In this document: one piece after another, positions 57,323 to 64,000 of the stretch | Position numbering within the stretch: position 1 is the first letter of the stretch | Layout of the letters: every line of letters starts with the position of its first letter | Source: Actinomycetota bacterium | GTDB taxonomy: Bacteria > Actinomycetota > Actinomycetes > Mycobacteriales > Mycobacteriaceae | Assembly: GCA_018268465.1 (NCBI GenBank) | Contig: JAFDWN010000039.1 | Coordinates: 1-64,000 of the forward strand | Direction of reading: 5' to 3' | Length of the DNA stretch: 64,000 nt | The notes under the pieces: model-generated | Database searches by the model: none | The model's input: the letters and a program-made list of their open reading frames with translations, nothing else | What the model was told of the DNA's origin: nothing | Program-made: the position numbers and the translations under genes

Positions 57323-59811
57323 GCCGTTCTGTCGGGGCGGATGGTGGGGACGGGTTGGCGGATGCTGGGCATGTTGAGGCTCGTGACGCCGTTTCGGGCT
57401 CGTCGGACGACGCTGACGGCCTCCTCGATCTGTCTGCGCTCGGTATCGGAGAGTTCGTCGACGTCGGCTTTAATGCGGGCGATGAGCCGGCGGATCCGCG
57501 CGATCTCCTCATCGGAAGGCGTCGCCTCGTTCCTGGCCCATTCATCGGCGTCGAGGAAACCGAGCAGCTTCTCGCGCGTCCGGAGCAGATCGGCGAGATA
57601 CCCTTCCAGATCGGGCAGGTAGGAAACGTCGGTGCCGAAGTGAGCACACCCGACGCAGCGGAAACGGACAGGGCAGTCCTGACCCCCTGCCGCGACGTTG
57701 GTTGGCTCGCTGCACATTCCGTAGGGAACGGCGACTTCCCCGACCGCCCTACGCAGGTGTTCGGAGTCCAAGAGTTTCTTGGCGTTACTCCACGTCCGGT
57801 TGCCGTGCCGGTCGAATTGCATTGCAGTCACCCGGTCGACGGCATTACGTCGTCGCTGCTCTCCGACGCGGTAGTAGCCCTGCGTGGTGATCAGATTGAG
57901 GTGGTCCATCAATTCGCGCAGCACATCGATGGGCACCCCAGCATCGGCATGCCGTTGGGCATAGGTGTGTCGGTAGGCGTAGGGGAATATGCGGCCCTTG
58001 TCGAACGGGATTGAATCGGCCGCTCGACCGTCATCTGTCGACGGTGTTGACACCAGCACGTCGGGCAGGGAATCAACCCACATTCGGTGCCGTGCGCCGA
58101 CGGTTTCGTCTCGCAGGCCCTTAGCGCCGTAGGGATTCTTGATCCAGGTGGGGAGGAGCTTCAGCTGCGCTGCAGGGGTCTGCGGGAAGCGCTGACGCAC
58201 CCGCCGCTGCTGCCGTTCGATCACGGTGACCGTCGCTGCTGCAATCGGCAGGTGGCGTTGCAAGCGGTTGGCTTTGAGGTTGTCATAGACCAACACCGGC
58301 TTCCCGGTGCCGTCGCGGGTGATGCAGTCCATCGCCAGTGCGCAGATCTCCTCCGGGCGGCGGCCGGTGTCGATCATCAACTCCACGGCGACCCGTACTT
58401 CGACGCCGGCTTGAGCCTCGAGTTCGTCGAGGTGCTCGCACAGGTGCCGGACTACTTCAACGGGAAGATCCCGGCCGGCGGCCTGCTCCTCGGGTTCACC
58501 GGGGACGTCTCCCTCGGCGATGGAGAAGTCGTCGGGCAGACCGTGCAGTGGTTGACCACTACGGGTTAGGCCGAGGGCCCGCATCTGGCTGAGCGTGCGG
58601 CGCAGCTCGCGGACCGCACGCGGCCTGAGCTTCGCGGAAATCTGACCTTCGCTCTGCAGGAACGCCAGCCGATTCAAGAAGGCGGTGATGTCGCTGCGAC
58701 CAAGCGCGCGGATGTCCATGCCGGTGTCCTCGCGATGGATGACCAGGCTCTCGCTGAGTAGAGCCAGGTAACTGATGCGGGTTTGGCAGTGGCTCTTCCC
58801 TCCTTTCCCGCGGCGGCGCGGGAGGTCGTTGTACACCTCCACTTTCGCTGCGGCGCGCAGCCACGGTTGCGTGATCGATCCGAATCTCAGTGTCCCGGGG
58901 TATCCGAAGACGGCGAGATCCCAGACGTCCTTCACGGCCTCTATATCAGGTGTCGTTCGCAACCTGCGGGCTGTCGCCACGAACTTGCGATGCAGTTTTG
59001 CGACCTCGAAGGTGAACTGCGCCACGTCTGCGTCATCGATGGTGAGCACCTGCTGGCTCAGCAACTGACGACCCAGCGTGCGGAAGTAGGACGCATCGAG
59101 ACGGGCGCCTTCCTCGACGTTGCGCTGCAATCCGTACAGCATCTCGGCTATCACCCGGTCCGGTAGTCCGCGCAGCGTGATCTCCCCGCGGGTGGTGATC
59201 GCCGGCTGCACCCGCCGGAACTGCTCTTCGTCGGTGTCCGTGACCGCGCCTGCGCGACGATGCTCTCGCCAGCGGTTGTCGTGAGGGGAGCAGTATGGGT
59301 TAGTGCTCGCAACGCGCTCTCGGTTGCACGCGCGCACCGTGCATTCGCCGAAGGTGGCGAATCCCTGAAGGCCTGGCTGGTTCACGAAGTCCTCGACCGC
59401 CATCTGGCGGGTCGTACGTGCTCGCTCGTGTGCACCGCACAATCCGCTGGAGGCTCGCGCCGTCCGCTCACAGACCGCGACCCCGCATGGGTCGGCGCCG
59501 TGTCGTTTGAGCCGCACGCGAGGCACCCGAACGAAGTCGGCCAGTTCGGGCCGGTCTAATTTTTTCCATCGGATACTGCATGCCGCACAGAGCGCTTCGG
59601 TGGCCAAAAGGATCTTCTGGTCACAATCGGGGACGCTGCATTCTTTCCAGCCGAGTACCGGGTGGTCGCGAGGGAACACCAGGACGTTATCGTCGGCCGA
59701 CCACTGCACCGATGTCAGAAAGTCCTGTGAGATTGCATTCCACAGCTCAGCAGCTTCCGCATCGCGGCTGGTTGATGCGGCAGGAGCAGTGGGGCTGGTA
59801 GTGACACTCAT
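57319..59811 (-). CDS. Large tyrosine recombinase (TnpB-like), 830 aa
   Basis: The N-terminal quarter has three Cys-rich clusters (CSVPDCDQKI...CAACS, CGVAVCERTARASSGLCGAH, CTVRACNRERV...YCSPH) likely to bind zinc. A helical domain follows, then the catalytic domain: Arg in DTGRRPEEICALA, AYRHTYAQRHADAG, and MDHLNLITTQGYYRV with the Tyr. A further Cys cluster (CPVRFRCVGCAHF) ends it. The start at 59811 (MSVTTSPTAPAAS) overlaps the preceding stop by 4 bp. With the 59808 and 56798 genes it forms the mobility module of element 2. Confidence 0.87.
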   Translation of the reverse strand: MSVTTSPTAPAASTSRDAEAAELWNAISQDFLTSVQWSADDNVLVFPRDHPVLGWKECSVPDCDQKILLATEALCAACSIRWKKLDRPELADFVRVPRVRLKRHGADPCGVAVCERTARASSGLCGAHERARTTRQMAVEDFVNQPGLQGFATFGECTVRACNRERVASTNPYCSPHDNRWREHRRAGAVTDTDEEQFRRVQPAITTRGEITLRGLPDRVIAEMLYGLQRNVEEGARLDASYFRTLGRQLLSQQVLTIDDADVAQFTFEVAKLHRKFVATARRLRTTPDIEAVKDVWDLAVFGYPGTLRFGSITQPWLRAAAKVEVYNDLPRRRGKGGKSHCQTRISYLALLSESLVIHREDTGMDIRALGRSDITAFLNRLAFLQSEGQISAKLRPRAVRELRRTLSQMRALGLTRSGQPLHGLPDDFSIAEGDVPGEPEEQAAGRDLPVEVVRHLCEHLDELEAQAGVEVRVAVELMIDTGRRPEEICALAMDCITRDGTGKPVLVYDNLKANRLQRHLPIAAATVTVIERQQRRVRQRFPQTPAAQLKLLPTWIKNPYGAKGLRDETVGARHRMWVDSLPDVLVSTPSTDDGRAADSIPFDKGRIFPYAYRHTYAQRHADAGVPIDVLRELMDHLNLITTQGYYRVGEQRRRNAVDRVTAMQFDRHGNRTWSNAKKLLDSEHLRRAVGEVAVPYGMCSEPTNVAAGGQDCPVRFRCVGCAHFGTDVSYLPDLEGYLADLLRTREKLLGFLDADEWARNEATPSDEEIARIRRLIARIKADVDELSDTERRQIEEAVSVVRRARNGVTSLNMPSIRQPVPTIRPDRTA

Positions 59812-60956
59812 TTCGGGTGCACCGGCGCTCTGGGCGACCCGACACGTTCGACCGCTGCGCGGAGCCGATCCGCCGACGGGTGCAGATACGGTTGCGACGA
59901 CGTCGGACTGGCATGCCCCATCAGCATCTGTATCTCGTCGAGCAGCGCGCCAGAGTCGGCGAGGTTGCTGCCGAAAGCGTGGCGTCCTTGATGCGGTGTG
60001 ACCGTGCGTTCGAGGCCCGCGCGGCGAGACAACGACGCGAAGAGTTCGTTGAACGCCCCTGGCTGCATCGGTGCCCCCAGCGGTGCCCGGAACAGGTTCA
60101 CCAACAGGTAGTCGCTTTCTGCGGCCGCCGGTTGATTCTCCCGCTCCAAGAGGTAGAGGTCCAAGGCCCGTACCACCATGAAGTCGATCGGCACCGCTCG
60201 CGGATGCCGGGACTTCGCCCAGGCCCCGTTCGCGTTCGGTCGGCGTACGACATGCAGATGCGCTCCGGCCATCGCGCATCCGTGAACATCGTTGTGAGGC
60301 AACGAATGCACGTCCGAACGGCGTAACCCTGCCGCCTCTCCGCGCCGCAAGCCCACCCGCGACAGCAGAAGGACGATCAGGCGGTCCCTGGCCGATCGGC
60401 ACGCCCCGAGCATTGCGACGATTTCCTCATCAGTGGCTCGGTCAACCGCCGTCCTGGGTTCCCTCATCCGATGACGAGCCCGGAGCCGATACCGAAGACT
60501 GGAGTCCTCGCCGCGGGCCTCATTCGGAAGGTCGCGCGAATCGCCCATCTCGTAGAGCTGGTCGAGTACCTCAGGTGGCAGTTCCTTCGCGACAACCGCG
60601 AAGGACAAGAACCCGCGAACGGCAACGAGCACCCGATTGATCCGGCCGACGCTACGGACGGGTTCCGCGCCGGGGCCTGGAATGACACGCGAGCCGATCG
60701 CCGGCTCATACTTGAGCCAAGCGATGAAAAGTCCTAAATGGCCTGCGGCGGTCCGCCAGTCACGTTCGGTCGCCGAGCACCACCGTAAGAACAACGACAC
60801 GCCCTCGGCGTATGCCTTCGACGTCGATTCCGCACGATCACGCCCGAATCGAAGCTCTCGAAGGAACTGGTCTGCAACAGGCTGCGCCTCATATAGGTCA
60901 TCAATCACCGTCCAATAACGGTCACCAGATGGCATCCGAACCGGAAAAGCTCGCAT
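59808..60956 (-). CDS. Tyrosine recombinase (TnpA-like), 382 aa
   Basis: A core-binding domain (ESTSKAYAEGVSLFLRWCSA) and catalytic residues are intact: Arg in RVGLRRGEAAGLRRSDV, HQGRHAFGSNLAD (His-x-x-Arg-like) and GHASPTSSQPYLHPS with the Tyr. The start MRAFPVRMPSGDRYW at 60956 follows GAAGGCGGC at slightly long spacing; the reading frame goes on upstream without coding character. It lies 130 bp from the right end of element 2. Confidence 0.88.
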   Translation of the reverse strand: MRAFPVRMPSGDRYWTVIDDLYEAQPVADQFLRELRFGRDRAESTSKAYAEGVSLFLRWCSATERDWRTAAGHLGLFIAWLKYEPAIGSRVIPGPGAEPVRSVGRINRVLVAVRGFLSFAVVAKELPPEVLDQLYEMGDSRDLPNEARGEDSSLRYRLRARHRMREPRTAVDRATDEEIVAMLGACRSARDRLIVLLLSRVGLRRGEAAGLRRSDVHSLPHNDVHGCAMAGAHLHVVRRPNANGAWAKSRHPRAVPIDFMVVRALDLYLLERENQPAAAESDYLLVNLFRAPLGAPMQPGAFNELFASLSRRAGLERTVTPHQGRHAFGSNLADSGALLDEIQMLMGHASPTSSQPYLHPSADRLRAAVERVGSPRAPVHPK

Positions 60957-61085
60957 AGCCGCGCCGCCTTCGATCACACAACGAGATGGAACGAAGTCAA
61001 CACCCCCGGAGAACCAATCCGAAGCACATCTGCGCCGTGTCGCGAGCAACCAAGTGCAACACTCGGCGTCACCCCAGAGAACATC

Positions 61086-61895
61086 ACCGAAACCTTCCCC
61101 GAGTTGTCCGCGGTCGCAGCTGCAGTCGGTGGCCGTCGAATGATCCTCGACGGTGAGATCGTCGCCGTCGACGAGCACGGGCGCCCGTCGTTTAGACGGC
61201 TCCAGCGGCGGTGGCCTCAGCAGCGTCGGCCCAGCGGGCAGCTCGTGCGTGAGGTGCCCACGCGATATCTCGCCTTCGATGTGGTCAACATCGACGGCGA
61301 AGACATCACGCACTGGCCTTACCGGGAGCGCCGCGAGCTGATGGACACACTGATGGTGGTGAAGCGTTCGCCAGCACTGACGGTGCCAAGGCACTGGACC
61401 GATGTCGCTCCTGCGGACATGCTCGCTATCTGCGCTGATCAGCACCACGAGGGCATCGTGTGTAAACGACTGGATTCGCCATACCGGTCGGGCCGATCCC
61501 GGGACTGGATCAAATGCCCAGTGCGCGCGACAACCGAGGCGGTGGTCGTGGGGGCGTTCGCCGGCCGTCGCGGTGAGGTTGGGGCCCTGATCCTGGCCGC
61601 CCACGACGAGGCGGGCCAACTCGTGCTGTTGGGTCAGGTCGGCACGGGTTTTAGCGGTGCCGAACGTCGCCGCCTGGCCACACTGTTGGCCGGGACCGAG
61701 GTCTCCGCGCCGCCGGTGGCGGAGGGGGCGTCGATGTCGGGGGTCCAGTGGTTCAAGCCGCGGTATGTCGGTGAAGTTGCCTACCGCGAGTATCACGCGG
61801 GCAAAGGCCTGCGCCACGCGTCGTGGAAGGGACTCCGTACTGCGCCCGTGTCGGGGGTGTGTTTGCCGCGCGATGCCGGCGCGCCGACCAGCTGA
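61086..61895 (+). pseudogene. 3' part of the split DNA ligase gene
   Basis: It begins in register at TETFPELSAVAAAVGGRR with motif III (TRYLAFDVVNIDGED), IV (HHEGIVCKR) and V (RDWIKCPVR) plus the OB-fold (YREYHAGKGLRHASWKGLR). It lacks the adenylation Lys of motif I, which remains at 46117-46293. A TTG at 61104 could start a truncated protein, but it could not form the ligase-AMP intermediate. Confidence 0.88.
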
Positions 61896-62091
61896 TTACG
61901 AGTGCGTGCCCCACCAGGCGTAGAGCTGGTCCAGCCGAGGATCGTTGGGGCCACCGGATTGCACGTCGGCGATGAGCCGTTGCGCGTCGTTGGTCCACAC
62001 CACACGCGGCCGGCCATTGCTCAGCCCGCAAAGCACGGTTCCGCGGGTGACGGCGGGGGTGTCGTTGCGTCGCCACGGGCCGGGAGTTCAC
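61896..62091 (-). pseudogene. N-terminally truncated remnant
   Basis: The minus-strand frame ends at TAA 61896 and has natural composition (RGTVLCGLSNGRPRVVW, then DAQRLIADVQSGGPNDPR and LDQLYAWWGTHS), but an in-frame stop lies upstream with no good start. Converges on the ligase remnant. The stretch 62092-62336 shows no gene. Confidence 0.35.
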
Positions 62092-62336
62092 TCACCCATT
62101 CGACAGTTGTCCATCCACCGATCCCTGATAGGAGACTGCGAGGTCATCGCGTGCTGTGCCAAATCCAGATCCGGCTGTAAAGATCCGTCGATCGATTTGC
62201 AAACAGATGATTGAGAATGATCACCGACCTGCCCGTGCCGAGGTTACGGCACCGTGGTGCCCGCACAAGTGTCAGTTCAGCTAACTATTCAGAGACTGGT
62301 CGCGCTAACCATCGTTGGGCGCCTTCTGCCGCGGCG

Positions 62337-62534
62337 TTAGTTGGCTGAGGCGGCACGCCACATCATCGAGGGGCGCAGCAGCCGAATCGGTGGGTCAACG
62401 AGCCAGGCCGCCTTGAGGAATCGCTCGAATGCGGCGGTGTCACATCGGCAGCAGTCAGTAATCGGTCCATGTACCCGCTGAGCAACCTCGTCGATGGCGG
62501 TGCCGTGTCCTAGTCCCGGGCAGCTAGGGGTCAC
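62337..62534 (-). CDS. Doubtful small protein, 65 aa
   Basis: GTG start (MTPSCPGLGHGTAIDEVAQ) then a helical part (DTAAFERFLKAAWLVDPP). Two Cys (DCCRCD) stand close together. No clear ribosome binding site and no family; could be a remnant like its neighbours. Confidence 0.35.
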   Translation of the reverse strand: MTPSCPGLGHGTAIDEVAQRVHGPITDCCRCDTAAFERFLKAAWLVDPPIRLLRPSMMWRAASAN

Positions 62535-62575
62535 CGCCTGCAGCCAGCTGCCAAGCCTGGCCGATTGGCTCCGGA

Positions 62576-62594
62576 GTTAGCTAGCTTAGCTAAC
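62576..62594. promoter_or_regulatory. Perfect palindrome
   Basis: GTTAGCTA-GCT-TAGCTAAC has 8-bp perfect arms. GCTAAC/CAGCTAAC fragments recur at about 62276 and 62305. It could be an operator or a scar of recombination; no adjacent gene makes the choice clear. Confidence 0.35.
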
Positions 62595-62831
62595 ACACTG
62601 TCGCGGAAGATCCACTGCGCTCCAGGACAGGGAGTTTCTCAGCGGCCAAGCTTTCCAGCGCGGCCACGCCGTCATACCTGCACATAGATTGGGTTGAAGC
62701 TGCACACCGCGTCGCCGACGACAAGCAAGCCCTCCGTCAGCAGTCGCGCTTTGTCGGTGCGACGCCAACGGCTGGACGGGAAACGATGCTGCGCAGCCTC
62801 TCCAGGAGGTTCGGCTGCCGGGGTATCCATC

Positions 62832-63138
62832 GACGGCACCCCTGAAGTTCTGGTACCGCCGTGGGTGACATTGAGTCCTACGAGTTCTGGCGGGAGTTCC
62901 TCGCGTCGTTGAAGCACGGGAACTGTCTGGGGTGTATGTGGTCATCGCGACGCCCATAGCGGTTTGAAAGCGGCTCTGGCACAACAGTTCACCAGCTCAT
63001 TCGGGCAAGGGTAGGCGCCGGGTGCACTTCATGCGCAAACTGCGCACCGCGGTCTCAGCTAAACACGCCCCGGCGGTGACGGCGGCGGTCCAGACCATTT
63101 TCGCCCACACCGACCCCGAGGAGGTCGCCGCCCAGTGA
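62832..63138 (+). mobile_element. IS256-family transposase relic
   Basis: Pieces of an IS256-type transposase appear in different frames in the right order: EFWREFLASL, ARELSGVYVVIA, then DAHSGLKAALAQQFTSSFGQ and RRVHFMRKLRTAV, ending IFAHTDPEEVAAQ at TGA 63136-63138. At least three frameshifts disable it. The typical family motif (FLxxLxARGLSG..LVISDAHxGLKAA) is recognisable from knowledge of the family. Confidence 0.75.
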
Positions 63139-63312
63139 GGCCGCGTCACCAAAACCGTGGGTTGATCAGACACCGTGGGTTGAGTTGATGGGTGCAGTGG
63201 CTGGCTGGTGACGACGCTGCCGACACGCGGGACCAGCGGCGTAGGATCGCATCTACCGTGTGCCAAAGAGTTGAGTCGCGAAAGGTGTTGGGGATGCCCG
63301 GCGAACGGGTCG

Positions 63313-64000
63313 GTGTTTTCTCGGCTGATCCAGGGCTGGCTGGTGGGCCGGATGCATGAACAGCTCGATGAGCTGCTGGCGTCGCGTGACCAGATGGAGC
63401 AGTTGCTGGCCCTCAACATCGAAATCGGCGCCGATCTTGATCTGGATGCCACGCTGGTCCGTATCGTCACCGCAGCCAGGCAGTTGACCGGCGCCCAGTA
63501 TGGCGCGCTCGGGGTGCGTGACGCGGACGGCCGATTGATGTCGTTCGTGCACGCCGGTATGGACGCCGACACGGTGGCGCGGTTGGGTGATCTGCCGGCC
63601 GGTAAGGGTCTGTTGGGAGTGCTGTTGAATCAGACCGACATCGTGCGGCTGGGTGATTTGACCGCCCACCCCGCAGCGGTGGGGTTTCCCGAGCATCATC
63701 CTGCGATGCGCGCATTTCTGGGGGTGCCGATCATCATCCGCGAGGTGGTGTTCGGCAGTCTGTACCTCGGCGATGATCGGCCCGGCCAAGTGTTCAACGA
63801 GTCCCATGAGAACGCCGTGCGGGCGTTGGCCTCGGTGGCGGCGGTGGCCATCGACAACGCCCAACTGTTCGATCAGGTGTCCACCTCCGCGCGGTGGACC
63901 GCGGCCAGCCGCGAGATCATCACCGCGGTCCTCGCGGGCGGCGACTCCGGTAAGGCCGCGCTGTCGCTGATCGCCGACCGCGTCTGCGCGCTGACCGACG
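63313..64000 (+). CDS. DosS-like GAF-domain sensor kinase, N-terminal part (runs off the end)
   Basis: An open frame from GTG 63313 (alternative ATG 63352, MHEQLDELLASRDQ) to the end of the window. It has an N-terminal helix (DQMEQLLALNIEIGADLDLD) and a first GAF domain (TAARQLTGAQYGALGVRDAD, GVLLNQTDIVRLGDL, GFPEHHPAMRAFLGVPIIIR, VFGSLYLGDD). The sequence then enters a second GAF (ALSLIADRVCALTD). The pattern follows mycobacterial DosS/DosT/DevS sensors; the heme His and kinase domains lie outside the window or cannot be judged. The IS256 relic just upstream may have removed the true N-terminus. Confidence 0.8.
   Translation, partial: MFSRLIQGWLVGRMHEQLDELLASRDQMEQLLALNIEIGADLDLDATLVRIVTAARQLTGAQYGALGVRDADGRLMSFVHAGMDADTVARLGDLPAGKGLLGVLLNQTDIVRLGDLTAHPAAVGFPEHHPAMRAFLGVPIIIREVVFGSLYLGDDRPGQVFNESHENAVRALASVAAVAIDNAQLFDQVSTSARWTAASREIITAVLAGGDSGKAALSLIADRVCALTD

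Larger units (their letters stand above)
46294..61085. mobile_element. Element 2: 14.8-kb arsenic-resistance element in a DNA ligase gene
   Basis: The ligase frame breaks after codon 59 at 46293 and resumes in register at 61086. The ends carry an imperfect inverted repeat: TTCTCT-T-GGGGTG at 46296-46308 and, reading inward from the right, TTCTCT-GGGGTG at 61081-61070. A tyrosine recombinase pair plus a DUF6262 protein lie at the right end. Cargo is an arsenic-resistance set, a permease with PadR regulator and an intact ligase related to the target gene. Confidence 0.85.

Overview
The window is a high-GC actinobacterial sequence, most likely from a Mycobacterium or Mycolicibacterium strain. 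Supporting features are an NrdH redoxin, an Acr3/ArsC arsenic set of actinobacterial type, LigC-like ATP-dependent DNA ligases, a DosS-like GAF sensor kinase and G/C-ending codons throughout. It looks like a plasmid or integrated-plasmid backbone that has been split by two large site-specific elements. No tRNA, rRNA or CRISPR array was seen.

Backbone, left part (1-17.2 kb, nearly all minus strand). This is an array of small orphan genes in one- or two-gene cistrons. Eight of these cistrons are headed by a near-identical leader of about 250 bp (family A, A1-A8). Each leader has a hairpin, a TWTAAC -10-like box, and a long stem TTTTCGGCCC/GGGCCGAAAA whose loop varies. The array also holds a HigBA-like toxin-antitoxin pair, a secreted trypsin-like protease, a protein resembling the DnaB N-terminal domain, and nrdH. 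A second leader family (B0-B3) of similar architecture heads a ParB-like gene, a DUF932 gene and a PAPS-reductase-like gene, and one copy lies upstream of nrdH. Its outer and inner stems differ in sequence between copies but stay paired. The same-strand array of repeated structured promoters recalls the leading regions of conjugative plasmids; that comparison is inference.

Element 1 (about 17.25-41.63 kb, 24.4 kb) splits the PAPS-reductase-like gene exactly at its SYC/PF motif. Two halves of one protein lie at the two ends, with a TTGCC core at both junctions. The element carries two tyrosine recombinases at its right end, a decayed second copy of the larger recombinase, a decayed DUF6431/DDE/AAA transposon, and metabolic cargo. 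The cargo encodes glycolate oxidation (glcD, glcE, glcF) and the glycerate pathway (hyi, glxR, gcl, glxK). It also has a class III CoA-transferase, IclR and FCD-GntR regulators, an atypical NRAMP-like transporter, an AGPS-like flavoprotein and a gamma-carbonic-anhydrase-like protein.

Backbone, middle (41.6-46.3 kb). This holds the 5' half of the PAPS-reductase gene with its B leader. Three plus-strand genes diverge from it, ending in a large protein with a PD-(D/E)XK nuclease signature. The 5' end of a DNA ligase gene follows.

Element 2 (about 46.29-61.09 kb, 14.8 kb) splits that ligase gene after codon 59. It carries arsenic resistance (two ArsR, Acr3, two arsenate reductases, an ArsO-like monooxygenase, an MFS pump and a disulfide reductase-like flavoprotein), a permease with a PadR regulator, an intact ligase paralogue, and a recombinase triad with a DUF6262 protein. 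Imperfect inverted repeats (TTCTCT..GGGGTG) mark its ends.

Backbone, right part (61.1-64 kb). This holds the 3' part of the split ligase, gene remnants, a frameshifted IS256-family relic, and the start of a GAF-domain sensor kinase that runs off the window.
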